Notes under the pieces: model-generated
Told to the model about the DNA's origin: nothing
Databases searched by the model: none
The model's input: only the letters and a program-made list of their open reading frames with translations
Origin: Verrucomicrobiota bacterium
GTDB lineage: Bacteria; Verrucomicrobiota; Verrucomicrobiia; Opitutales; Seribacteraceae
NCBI GenBank assembly: GCA_028343845.1
Contig: JAOLZO010000014.1
Location: 1-58,477, forward strand
Direction: 5' to 3'
Length of the DNA stretch: 58,477 bases
Shown: positions 50,974-58,477 of the stretch, one piece after another
Layout of the letters: the number at the start of each line of letters is the position of its first letter
How positions within the stretch are numbered: position 1 is the stretch's first letter
Program-made: the position numbers and the translations under genes

Positions 50974-51758
50974 ATTGCGTCGTTTTCCGTTTTGTCTGCC
51001 TTGCTTTGGCTTTTTATTCGAATGCTCTTTTCGGGCAAAGCAAAGGACCTGTTCCGTCGTCCGAGCTTGAACGGATACAGTTACGCTACTCGGCGCAAGG
51101 AAAGACTATGTCCGAGCGCCTGAAGAAAAACCCCGATGAGATTTCCTCTTATTCAGCCCGGGGAGACACCCGTCTCTTTTTGAAAGACTTCAAAGGCTCC
51201 CGGGAAGATTACGAAAAAATGATCGAATTGAATCCCAAGCTCGACGTTTCCCACTGGAGGCTGGGAATCGCTTATTTTTACCTTGAGGAATATGATAAGG
51301 CCGCCCGGCAGTTCGAGGTGTATCACCAGTATGACCAAATTGATAGGGAGAACGGCATTTGGCGCTTCATGTCTCAGTTCAAGGCCAACGGATTGGCTTC
51401 CGCCCGCAAGGGTTTGCTCAAGTACGAGAAGGACGACCGCCCTCCTTATCCTTGGCTTTATGCTATGTTTGCGGGCGAGCTTGAGCCGGAGAAGGTTTTT
51501 AAGAAGATTGACGAACAGGGCTTCCCCGAACGGTACAAGATAAGGGTTCAATTTCACGCCTATCTTTATGTCGGTATTTATCTTGAGTTGACTGAAAAGG
51601 ATCCGAAAAAGGCTTTGCCTTATCTACGCAAGGCAGCTGCGAATGAATACGGTCGCTCGACCGGTACCTATATGTGGCAAGTCGCTCGAATCCATTACGA
51701 TTTGGTCAGGGATAAATTGTCCCGCAAGGAAAAGCCGCCCGTCAGTCCGAAGAAGTAG
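50970..51758 (+). CDS. TPR-repeat protein, exported
   Basis: 262 residues with a signal peptide (MNCVVFRFVCLALAFYSNAL). Two clear TPR units: EISSYSARGDTRLFLKDFKG and SHWRLGIAYFYLEEYDKAAR, followed by further helical pairs and a basic C-terminus. It is the last gene of the MoxR/vWA operon. Similar TPR proteins accompany Bat operons in Bacteroidota (BatC/BatE-like). Its 3' end overlaps the convergent membrane-protein gene by 17 bp. Confidence 0.85.
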   Translation: MNCVVFRFVCLALAFYSNALFGQSKGPVPSSELERIQLRYSAQGKTMSERLKKNPDEISSYSARGDTRLFLKDFKGSREDYEKMIELNPKLDVSHWRLGIAYFYLEEYDKAARQFEVYHQYDQIDRENGIWRFMSQFKANGLASARKGLLKYEKDDRPPYPWLYAMFAGELEPEKVFKKIDEQGFPERYKIRVQFHAYLYVGIYLELTEKDPKKALPYLRKAAANEYGRSTGTYMWQVARIHYDLVRDKLSRKEKPPVSPKK

Positions 51759-52446
51759 CGTTCTCTTCCGTGCCGCCCATCCTGTCATGCATGATGGCGG
51801 CGCACAGGAGCACCGGTGCCAGAAAATTGGCGAACGGAATCATCCAAATCACTTTTGCGAACATTCCGAATCGGGTGTATGGAAATTTACTTATGCGATC
51901 TTCCGGGGCGAAGCGTTGCTCGATCAAGTATCCGTATTCCTTGCCTAAGAGTAGTCCGTTGATCCAGATTTGAATGATCAGTCCGGTTGGGGGGAGGAAC
52001 CAACCGAGGATATATAGGGGGATCATGAGCAGGTTGAATAATAAGCTCATTAGCACGAAGCGGATCGAATCAATCATCGAATCCATTAGGTCTGGAGGAG
52101 GTTGCAATTCGAGAGCAGGGTAATGCCGGTCGCGAACGGCTTCGATTATATCGTCAAGAAAAAGCCCGAGGTATGCGGCATGGACGGTTCCGAAGAAAAA
52201 ATAAGCAATGGCCAAAGCAAAAGCGGCGACCAGAAATTGCGCGATGAACTTAATCCATGACCACCAACCGTCAAGCCAACTGGTTTCATCGGTTGAAAAG
52301 GAATCCATCCACCAGTCGAGGTAAGTCGAACCAAATGTCCAGAGGATTGCGATGGAACAGATGGTAAGGAGGGACGACCAAACAAGGGGTTTGATGAATC
52401 GGGAATCATCCAATTGGCGAAAAGCGAGAAGAAATGAGTTGATCAT
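51742..52446 (-). CDS. EI24/CysZ-like membrane protein
   Basis: 234 residues with four to five membrane helices (about 20-40, 65-95, 130-160, 175-190, 205-225). The N-terminus MINSFLLAFRQLDDSRFIKP and the central LFNLLMIPLYILGWFLPPTG are typical of EI24/CysZ-like proteins. CysZ imports sulfate, but the EI24 group is broad and no sulfate gene is nearby, so substrate is open. Divergent from parE. Confidence 0.8.
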   Translation of the reverse strand: MINSFLLAFRQLDDSRFIKPLVWSSLLTICSIAILWTFGSTYLDWWMDSFSTDETSWLDGWWSWIKFIAQFLVAAFALAIAYFFFGTVHAAYLGLFLDDIIEAVRDRHYPALELQPPPDLMDSMIDSIRFVLMSLLFNLLMIPLYILGWFLPPTGLIIQIWINGLLLGKEYGYLIEQRFAPEDRISKFPYTRFGMFAKVIWMIPFANFLAPVLLCAAIMHDRMGGTEENATSSD

Positions 52447-52518
52447 GGCCAGACAAGTTGAAAACTTTCGAATGCCTTGAGATTTGCAAGTTTTTTCGGG
52501 GCAGACGTGTTTTTCCTG

Positions 52519-52549
52519 TGGACAAAAGGGCTTTGAGTTCTCATATAAC
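52519..52549 (+). promoter_or_regulatory. Candidate promoter of parE-parC
   Basis: TGGACA (52519-52524), a 19-bp spacer and TATAAC (52544-52549), 27 bp before the ATG of the topoisomerase gene. The spacer is longer than ideal. Confidence 0.35.
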
Positions 52550-52576
52550 TGAGTGTGGAATGGATTTTAGGGATTA

Positions 52577-54496
52577 ATGGCGGATCATAAATATACAGCG
52601 GAAACCATAAAGTCGCTTGATTGGAAGGAGCATATTCGTCTCCGTCCAGGCATGTATATCGGGAAACTCGGCGACGGGTCTTCCGAGGATGACGGTATTT
52701 ACGTCTTGATGAAGGAAGTGCTGGACAATTGCATCGATGAATTCGTCATGGGCTTTGGCAAGCAGATCGAAGTGGAGTCCGATGGTCAAAAAGTCGAGGT
52801 GCGCGATCATGGACGAGGAATACCTTTGGAAAAACTGCTTGATTGTTCCTCCAAGATCAATACCGGAGCAAAGTACGACTCGGAGGCTTTCAAGAAGTCC
52901 GTCGGACTGAATGGAGTTGGGATCAAGGCGGTCAATGCCTTGTCCTCGCAATTTGACATCCAGTCATTCAGGGAAGGTGAAACCCGTCGGATCGAGTATG
53001 GGTGCGGTGAACCCAAGTCGGTTGACAAGAAGAACAAATCCACCAAGGAGGATGACGGAACCCTGATCACGTTCTTACCTGATGCGACGATGTTCAAGAA
53101 ATATCGCTACAGGAACGAATACGTCGAACGTATGTTGCGTTACTATTCATACCTGAACCGGGGGTTGAGCATCGTTTACAACGGGAAACGGTTCCGCTCC
53201 AAAGATGGTTTGAAGGATCTTCTCCAGGAAAATCTTTCCGAGGAACCGCTCTATCCGATCATTCATATCGAAGGGCATGATATCGAGGTGGCGTTTACTC
53301 ATATCGAGCAATACGGCGAAGATTACTTTTCCTTTGTAAATGGTCAGCACACCACTCAGGGCGGTACCCACCAAGCGGCTTTTCGCGAAGCGCTGGTCAA
53401 GACGATCCGTGAGTTTACCAAAAAGAACTTTGACCCCCCGGATATAAGGGGAGGTTTGGTTGCTGCAATAAGCGTCAAGGTTCAGGAACCGGTTTTCGAA
53501 TCACAAACGAAGACTAAATTGGGTTCCCTTACCGTTGCTCCCGAAGGGGAGTCGATTCGCCTGTTCGTTGGTAACTTCCTAAAGGAGAAGTTGGACAATT
53601 ATCTTCATAAGAATCCGCAGTCGGCAGAGGCTTTGGTTGAGAAAATCCAACGGAGCGAGCATGAACGCAAGGAACTCAAGGGTATTCAGAAGATAGCCCG
53701 TGAACGTGCCAAGAAGAGCAAGGTTCATAACCGGAAACTTCGGGATTGTCGCGTCCACCTGAATACCAAGGACAAGAATCGCTTCAAGAGTACCCTTTTC
53801 ATTACCGAGGGCGATTCGGCAAGCGGATCCATAACCAAGGCTCGCAACGTTCAGTTTCAAGGCGTTTTCAGTCTTAAGGGGAAGCCCCTCAATTCGTTCG
53901 GTTTGACGCGCAAAGTCGTTTATGAGAACGAGGAATTCAACTTGGTCCAGGCTGCCTTGGGGATCGAGGAGGATCTGGAGGACTTGCGTTATAATCAAGT
54001 CGTGATTGCCACGGATGCTGATGTGGACGGGATGCATATCCGTCTCCTGCTCATTACTTTCTTTCTGCAGTTCTTTCCCGAGTTGATCAGGCAGGGACAT
54101 TTGTTTGTTCTGCAAACGCCCCTGTTCCGGGTCAGGAACAAAAAGAAGACTTTTTATTGCTATGATGACGCAGAGCGCGAGGCGGCCATGAAGACCCTTG
54201 GTAAAAACCCGGAAATTACTAGGTTCAAGGGATTGGGAGAGATTTCACCAGATGAGTTCAAGCACTTTATCGGAGAGGATATCCGCTTGGATCCGGTCAA
54301 AATCGATGCGCACGAGTCGATTAAGGAAATGCTTAAGTTTTTCATGGGTAAGAATACTCCGGATCGACAGGAATACATCATTAGAAATTTACGTTTCGAA
54401 CATGATATTGTAGATGAGGACGAGGACTCTGCTGAGGAGGAGGGTGGTGATGAGGAAACTACGCCTGGAGCTCTTGATGACAGCGAGGCTGCGTAA
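52577..54496 (+). CDS. parE: Type IIA topoisomerase subunit B (topoisomerase IV ParE)
   Basis: 639 residues, usual ParE length. GHKL ATPase motifs: [51 protein letters not shown]; transducer domain; TOPRIM with [17 protein letters not shown] and [17 protein letters not shown]-terminal [20 protein letters not shown]. It binds ATP and, with the adjacent subunit A, unlinks daughter chromosomes. The acidic C-terminal tail ([14 protein letters not shown]) is unusual. The next gene follows after 15 bp, so the two subunits are co-expressed. The pair resembles the Bacteroidetes-type topoisomerase IV. Confidence 0.92.
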   Translation: MADHKYTAETIKSLDWKEHIRLRPGMYIGKLGDGSSEDDGIYVLMKEVLDNCIDEFVMGFGKQIEVESDGQKVEVRDHGRGIPLEKLLDCSSKINTGAKYDSEAFKKSVGLNGVGIKAVNALSSQFDIQSFREGETRRIEYGCGEPKSVDKKNKSTKEDDGTLITFLPDATMFKKYRYRNEYVERMLRYYSYLNRGLSIVYNGKRFRSKDGLKDLLQENLSEEPLYPIIHIEGHDIEVAFTHIEQYGEDYFSFVNGQHTTQGGTHQAAFREALVKTIREFTKKNFDPPDIRGGLVAAISVKVQEPVFESQTKTKLGSLTVAPEGESIRLFVGNFLKEKLDNYLHKNPQSAEALVEKIQRSEHERKELKGIQKIARERAKKSKVHNRKLRDCRVHLNTKDKNRFKSTLFITEGDSASGSITKARNVQFQGVFSLKGKPLNSFGLTRKVVYENEEFNLVQAALGIEEDLEDLRYNQVVIATDADVDGMHIRLLLITFFLQFFPELIRQGHLFVLQTPLFRVRNKKKTFYCYDDAEREAAMKTLGKNPEITRFKGLGEISPDEFKHFIGEDIRLDPVKIDAHESIKEMLKFFMGKNTPDRQEYIIRNLRFEHDIVDEDEDSAEEEGGDEETTPGALDDSEAA

Positions 54497-54511
54497 TCGT
54501 GATTTTTTCCG

Positions 54512-56791
54512 ATGACTGAAGATAAGGATAGCTCGGAGAAGGAACAAGAAGAAGAGATTGAGGAGGAAGATTCTCCGCCCGTAGAGGTTGAGCAACCCAA
54601 GCGTCGGTTCGATCCGGAAAGATTGGGTGCGGGCAATGGCGATGAGCGCTCGGATGAGGACGATGCGATCTACGTCGATGACATGTATGGAGATTGGTTT
54701 CTCGATTATGCGTCCTATGTCATTCTTGAAAGAGCGGTGCCGCATGCCGATGACGGACTGAAGCCTGTTCAGCGCCGTATCCTTCATTCGATGAGGGAGT
54801 TGGAGGATGGTCGTTACAACAAGGTGGCCAATGTCATTGGCAATACGATGAAGTATCATCCCCATGGTGATGCATCAATCGGGGATGCCATGATTCAATT
54901 GGGGCAGAAGGATCTGCTGATTGATACGCAGGGAAACTGGGGTAATATTTTGACGGGGGATTCTGCCGCCGCGCCCCGGTATATCGAGGCCCGCCTCACC
55001 CCTTTTGCCCTTGAAGTGATCTTTAGCCCGAAGGTCACGACCTGGTTGGCTTCTTATGACGGTAGAAACAAGGAACCGGTAACTTTTCCCGTAAAATTCC
55101 CCCTTTTGCTTGCCCAAGGGGCAGAGGGTATTGCAGTTGGTCTCTCAACCAAGATTCTTCCCCACAACTTCCTTGAGATACTGGATGCCATGATCGATGC
55201 CTTGCGGAAGAACCCAGTCGACCTCTTGCCCGATTTTCTCCAGGGAGGGATTGCCGATTGCACGGATTACAATGGTGGGGCCCGTGGTGGGCGCGTTCGG
55301 GTTCGCGCCCGGATAGAGACGGTAAAGAAGCATCTTCTGAAGATTACCGAAATTCCGTACGGAACTACCACGACCAGTTTGATCGATTCGATCTTGTCCG
55401 CTAATGACAAAAGCAAGATCAAGGTCTCCAAAATCGAGGACAATACGTCCGAATTCGTGGAGATTCTCGTTCACTTGCCCTCGACCGTTTCGGCGGAGGA
55501 TTCATTGCCCGGGTTGTATGCTTTTACTGATTGCGAGGTTAGCCTCGCTCCCAACGCATGCATAATCAAAGATAACCATCCCCAGTTCCTTTCGGTCAAC
55601 GACTTGGTCAAGTCAGCGGCCGAGTTGACCCGGGAGACTCTTCGTAGGGAATTGGAGATCAAACTGGGAGAACTTCAGGAGAAATGGCACTTTGCTTCGC
55701 TGGAGAAGATTTTTATCGAAAAGAGAATTTATCGGGATATCGAAAAGGAAGAAACCTGGGAGGGGGTCATTGCCGCCGTTGACAAGGGTCTCAAACCTTA
55801 CGTCAAGTCGTTGCGCCGCGCTGTTACCCAGGAGGATATCGTCCGCCTGCTTGAAATCAAGATCAAGCGGATCTCGAAATACGATTCATTCCGGGCTGAT
55901 GAACAAATCAAGGGGTTTGAAGAGGAGATAGCCGAGGTGGAGGGCCATTTGGCCCAAATTACCCGGTATGCCATTCGGTACTTCAAGGAACTCAGGAAAA
56001 AGTACGGCAAAGGGCGTGAGCGGAAGACTGAGATTTGCGTAGATGAGAATGGCGAGCTTACTCCTTTCGATAAAATTGTTGCAGCTAAGGTCGTAGTTGC
56101 GAACGAAACCCTTTTCTTGAACAGGAAAGACGGATTTGCGGGCTATGGCCTCAAGAAGGATGAGGCGATTGAGAAATGCTCCAACCTGGATGACGTGATC
56201 GTGATTGGTAAGGACGGGGTCATGAAGGTCATGAAGATTGCCGACAAGATGTTCGTAGGGAAAGGCCCTCTTCGGGTGGCCGTTTTTCGGAGGGATGACC
56301 AGAAGGTATACAATATGGTGTATAGGGACGGAAAGAGCGGCCGGTTGTATGCCAAGAAATTCAAAGTCGGAGGCGTGACGAGGGAGAAGGAATATCCACT
56401 TTTCAAGACACATTCCAAATCTAGGGTTTTCTTTTTCTCTGTCCATGACTCGGAAAAGAAGAACAGTCGGGTTCTGGTGCACTTGGATCCCGAGCTTAAG
56501 CGGGTTAGGGAGAAGGTTATTGAATTTGACTTTTCATGGCTCGAGCTTCAAGGCAGGGCAGTTAAGGGGAGTACGCTTACCGCTCATAAAGTCGATCGGG
56601 TGGTGAATGCCCCCAAGGCAGAAGAAGGCGAGTCCGGAAGCAAACCACCACCGGCCAAGTCTGGTACGGCAAAGAAGGAAGCCGATAAAAAAATCGAAGC
56701 GGCAAAGAAGCCAAAGGAGTCAGCTGCCTCGAAGAGTTCTAAGGAACTATCGGAGAAGGAACAGGGGACCTTTGATTTCAAGGACAACTAG
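54512..56791 (+). CDS. parC: Type IIA topoisomerase subunit A (topoisomerase IV ParC)
   Basis: 759 residues. An acidic N-terminal extension (about 1-50) precedes the breakage-reunion domain: GLKPVQRRILHSM, NVIGNTMKYHPHGDASIGDA, and active-site Tyr in SAAAPRYIEARLTPFA. Then tower, coiled coil and a short C-terminal beta-domain, much smaller than the six-blade GyrA pinwheel and without a GyrA box, which argues for topoisomerase IV. The end is a Lys/Ala-rich tail (AKKEADKKIEAAKKPKE). In HPHGDASIGD the residue aligning with GyrA Ser83 is Ala, so quinolone sensitivity may be low by nature. Confidence 0.92.
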   Translation: MTEDKDSSEKEQEEEIEEEDSPPVEVEQPKRRFDPERLGAGNGDERSDEDDAIYVDDMYGDWFLDYASYVILERAVPHADDGLKPVQRRILHSMRELEDGRYNKVANVIGNTMKYHPHGDASIGDAMIQLGQKDLLIDTQGNWGNILTGDSAAAPRYIEARLTPFALEVIFSPKVTTWLASYDGRNKEPVTFPVKFPLLLAQGAEGIAVGLSTKILPHNFLEILDAMIDALRKNPVDLLPDFLQGGIADCTDYNGGARGGRVRVRARIETVKKHLLKITEIPYGTTTTSLIDSILSANDKSKIKVSKIEDNTSEFVEILVHLPSTVSAEDSLPGLYAFTDCEVSLAPNACIIKDNHPQFLSVNDLVKSAAELTRETLRRELEIKLGELQEKWHFASLEKIFIEKRIYRDIEKEETWEGVIAAVDKGLKPYVKSLRRAVTQEDIVRLLEIKIKRISKYDSFRADEQIKGFEEEIAEVEGHLAQITRYAIRYFKELRKKYGKGRERKTEICVDENGELTPFDKIVAAKVVVANETLFLNRKDGFAGYGLKKDEAIEKCSNLDDVIVIGKDGVMKVMKIADKMFVGKGPLRVAVFRRDDQKVYNMVYRDGKSGRLYAKKFKVGGVTREKEYPLFKTHSKSRVFFFSVHDSEKKNSRVLVHLDPELKRVREKVIEFDFSWLELQGRAVKGSTLTAHKVDRVVNAPKAEEGESGSKPPPAKSGTAKKEADKKIEAAKKPKESAASKSSKELSEKEQGTFDFKDN

Positions 56792-56848
56792 AGACGCTTT
56801 CGCTCGCTTGCTGATTGCTTGGCTGTGCCGTCATGCCGTTGGTCTCGA

Positions 56849-57508
56849 ATGAGTAGTGGGCTGACAAAAGAAGAGATTAACCGGAAGCTCCTTCACGGAC
56901 TTGCAGTTCTTATTCCTGCAGGGGTTTTCTATGGGCCAGGATATTTTGATACGGACCGTGTCTGGGCTTGTCTTGTTGTTTTATGTCTGATGGTTTTCGC
57001 CTGCTTGATCGAATTTGCCAGAATGAAGTATGATTCGTTTGGCAACTGGTTCTCAGGCATCTTTGGGGCGATGATGAGAAAAGAGGAAGCCTGTCAACTG
57101 ACCGGGGCAACCTACCTGATGATCGGGGCCCTGTTTTGCAGTCTGTTTTCAGCCTATAGTGAGCCGGCTGCCGCCTGCGCATTCCTTGGCTTGACCTTGT
57201 TTGTCATCGGTGATGCCGCTGCCGCTCTAGTGGGTAAGGGAATGGGCAGGGTCAAGGTTGGAGGCAAGACCCTGGAAGGCTCTCTTGGATGTTTTTTGGC
57301 TTGCTTGTTACTCTGCCTTTTCCTTTTTCCACTCCTTCCGGGTTTTATTGAGGTTTGGGGTGGTGAACTTACCTTTTTGCAGGTTGTTTTGCTTGCTCTG
57401 ACCGTCTCCCTTCTTGAGCTTTTTCCGATCAAGCTTTTTGGCTGGGTGATCAATGACAACGTTTACGTGCCCGCAGTTACCAGTATAGTCGCATTTTTAA
57501 TCCGCTAG
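56849..57508 (+). CDS. Dolichol kinase / phosphatidate cytidylyltransferase-like membrane enzyme
   Basis: 219 residues from ATG 56849. Six to seven membrane helices. The N-terminus TKEEINRKLLHGLAVLIPAG and the motif VIGDAAAALVGKGMGRVKVG followed by GKTLEGSLGCF are those of the SEC59/DGK1-like CTP-dependent lipid kinase group. Likely phosphorylates a prenol (phytol- or dolichol-like) or diacylglycerol at the membrane. It lies 57 bp after parC on the same strand and may share its transcript. Confidence 0.87.
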   Translation: MSSGLTKEEINRKLLHGLAVLIPAGVFYGPGYFDTDRVWACLVVLCLMVFACLIEFARMKYDSFGNWFSGIFGAMMRKEEACQLTGATYLMIGALFCSLFSAYSEPAAACAFLGLTLFVIGDAAAALVGKGMGRVKVGGKTLEGSLGCFLACLLLCLFLFPLLPGFIEVWGGELTFLQVVLLALTVSLLELFPIKLFGWVINDNVYVPAVTSIVAFLIR

Positions 57509-57509
57509 G

Positions 57510-57902
57510 TCAGCGTTGATTCTTTGTAATTCTTTTTCGGAACGAGCCTGCGCGACGAGCAATTCGCGTTGCGCATTCTATGATTTCGAGAATGTCTTTG
57601 CTTATCCAGAAAATGGCTCGTTGGTCGAACTTCAGGCCTAGTTCTAGCCCTTTGACTTTGGGTGCTTCTGCAATGAGACTGGGTTCTTGATGTGTGAAAT
57701 CCGGAGAGCTTCCGATGATCGTTCCACCGTAGTGTCCCTGCAACTTTAGGATTTCAAGTAAGTGTTGATTTCTTTTTGTGTTTTCATCCTGATTCAGGAT
57801 TCGATCCATGGGGTTGAAGGCCGTTAGGATGGCAAAGCTTTCAGGGAATCCATTCGATGGAGCGGCATCAAGAAAAACCGTATCGAAATATTTCTCATTC
57901 AT
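57510..57902 (-). CDS. DUF3293 family protein
   Basis: About 130 residues from ATG 57902 (136 from 57920). The block FAILTAFNPMDRI, the QHLLEILKLQGHYGGTIIGS segment, SPDFTHQEPSL and the KFDQRAIFWI end are the conserved pattern of DUF3293, whose function is unknown. Cytoplasmic, no signal peptide. Its end is 1 bp from the end of the convergent kinase-like gene. Confidence 0.75.
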   Translation of the reverse strand: MNEKYFDTVFLDAAPSNGFPESFAILTAFNPMDRILNQDENTKRNQHLLEILKLQGHYGGTIIGSSPDFTHQEPSLIAEAPKVKGLELGLKFDQRAIFWISKDILEIIECATRIARRAGSFRKRITKNQR

Positions 57903-57979
57903 TTCCTTGGCTTGTTCCAAGTTTTTTGGGTCTATGGAAAGATTGTGATGATAGGATGGTCAAGTTTTCTCGTCTAGAC

Positions 57980-58010
57980 AAAAAAAGCCCCTCGTCGAAA
58001 CGAGGGGCTT
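57980..58010 (-). terminator. Strong intrinsic terminator (minus strand)
   Basis: A 10-bp perfect stem (aagcccctcg with cgaggggctt, loop tcgaaa) followed on the minus strand by a run of Ts (57986-57980). It ends the gene at 58049 and onward. Confidence 0.9.
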
Positions 58011-58048
58011 AATCATAAAGCTTTAGAAAAGCTCGGGCAGTAAATTAC

Positions 58049-58477
58049 TTACTGAATAGGTTCGATGTGATCTACATTGCCTTTGCGGCTGGAGATACGA
58101 ACCATCTTGCCCTTTACTTTTCCTTCGAATTTTGCTGGATCGATATCAAAAGCAGGACCTTCGTGAAGACCTGGGAACAAAAGTTCGGTTTCTTCAGTCA
58201 CCTTGAGGGAAACAGGTCCTTGCTTGGTTTGAATTCTGATGAGCTCTTTTTCTTGGTCGATTCCAATGACGAAACCTACGTGGTCGTCATGATCTTCCTG
58301 ATCCTGATTCACTTCGGGACCTGGTTGACCGGGAGCTGGTGCTAGACCTGGCTGTGTCTGCGGATGAAACGCACCTGGCTGACCTGCTGGAGCCGGGTGA
58401 TGAGGCGCGTTCGGGTGGAACTGACCTGCTGGAGCTGGGTGGTGCTGAGGCGCGTTCGGGTGGAACTGACCTGGCTG
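58049..58477 (-). CDS. Pro/Gly/Gln/His-repeat protein, 5' end cut by window edge
   Basis: 142 codons are open from the right edge to the stop at 58049, with no stop in between. A GTG at 58312 is internal and not the start. The visible upstream part has repeats such as PAGQFHPNAPHHPAPAGQ; the C-terminal ~85 residues are a folded-looking acidic domain (VGFVIGIDQEKELIRIQTKQ, VKVTEETELLFPG-like strands, KGKMVRISSRKGNVDHIEPI), perhaps a small beta-barrel. A terminator follows. Family not recognised. Confidence 0.75.
   Translation of the reverse strand, partial: QPGQFHPNAPQHHPAPAGQFHPNAPHHPAPAGQPGAFHPQTQPGLAPAPGQPGPEVNQDQEDHDDHVGFVIGIDQEKELIRIQTKQGPVSLKVTEETELLFPGLHEGPAFDIDPAKFEGKVKGKMVRISSRKGNVDHIEPIQ

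Overview
The window looks like a chromosomal segment of a Verrucomicrobiota member (Opitutae-like, or a close relative within the Planctomycetota-Verrucomicrobiota group). The support is a DUF1501 plus Planctomycete-type cytochrome/DUF1549/DUF1553 pair, a MoxR-DUF58-vWA-DUF4175-DUF4159 operon, abundant MORN/YwqK-like lipoproteins, formylglycine-generating-enzyme-like (SUMF1) domains on secreted proteins, and a Bacteroidetes-type topoisomerase IV pair. This placement is inference from gene content; there is no rRNA in the window.

Layout. (1) 1-2444: three tandem minus-strand MORN-repeat genes (one cut by the left edge, one lipoprotein, one GYF-TM-MORN protein) that share a C-terminal module. 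(2) 2876-14935: a 12.0-kb integrated element. Its ends are a perfect 52-bp direct repeat covering the 3' part of tRNA-Phe. The intact tRNA-Phe (14889-14964) is on the right, next to a tyrosine recombinase. The cargo is AT-rich and nuclease-heavy: an Mrr-like endonuclease fused to a zinc ribbon and leucine-rich repeats; a divergent plus-strand operon of a CoiA-like nuclease fused to MORN repeats, a small membrane protein overlapping a CxxCH (heme-type) protein, and a trypsin-SUMF1 fusion; a BT4734/VirE-N-like primase-type protein; a lipoprotein; and a protein with four tandem zinc-binding repeats and a PD-(D/E)xK nuclease domain. This is the best candidate in the window for an undescribed system. 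(3) 15171-18668: two large secreted surface proteins, the first broken by an in-frame TAA at a conserved tyrosine of its SUMF1 domain. (4) 18698-25933: DUF1501 and DUF1549/1553 genes, nitroreductase, ketoacyl synthase, MORN lipoprotein. (5) 25951-26026 tRNA-Ala(GGC), a protein with a 69-bp proline-rich minisatellite, hisA, an M42 peptidase, a scramblase-like protein and a Bax-inhibitor-1-like protein. (6) 30867-35776: a tightly overlapping folate/p-aminobenzoate operon in the order HAD phosphatase-pabB-pabA-pabC-folP-folB-folK. (7) 35861-38598: SBF-type transporter, methionine aminopeptidase, PolB-like 3'-5' exonuclease. (8) 38740-51758: a nine-gene MoxR/vWA operon. (9) 51742-58477: EI24/CysZ-like membrane protein, parE-parC, a dolichol-kinase-like enzyme, a DUF3293 protein and a right-edge partial gene with Pro/Gly/Gln/His repeats.

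The right 43 kb reads as ordinary core chromosome with compact operons. The left 15 kb is accessory. Two dispersed repeats (330-373 with 13664-13707; 2474-2520 with 4434-4480) and a shared protein module link the MORN genes left of the element to genes inside it, which suggests an older or nested island at the same tRNA.
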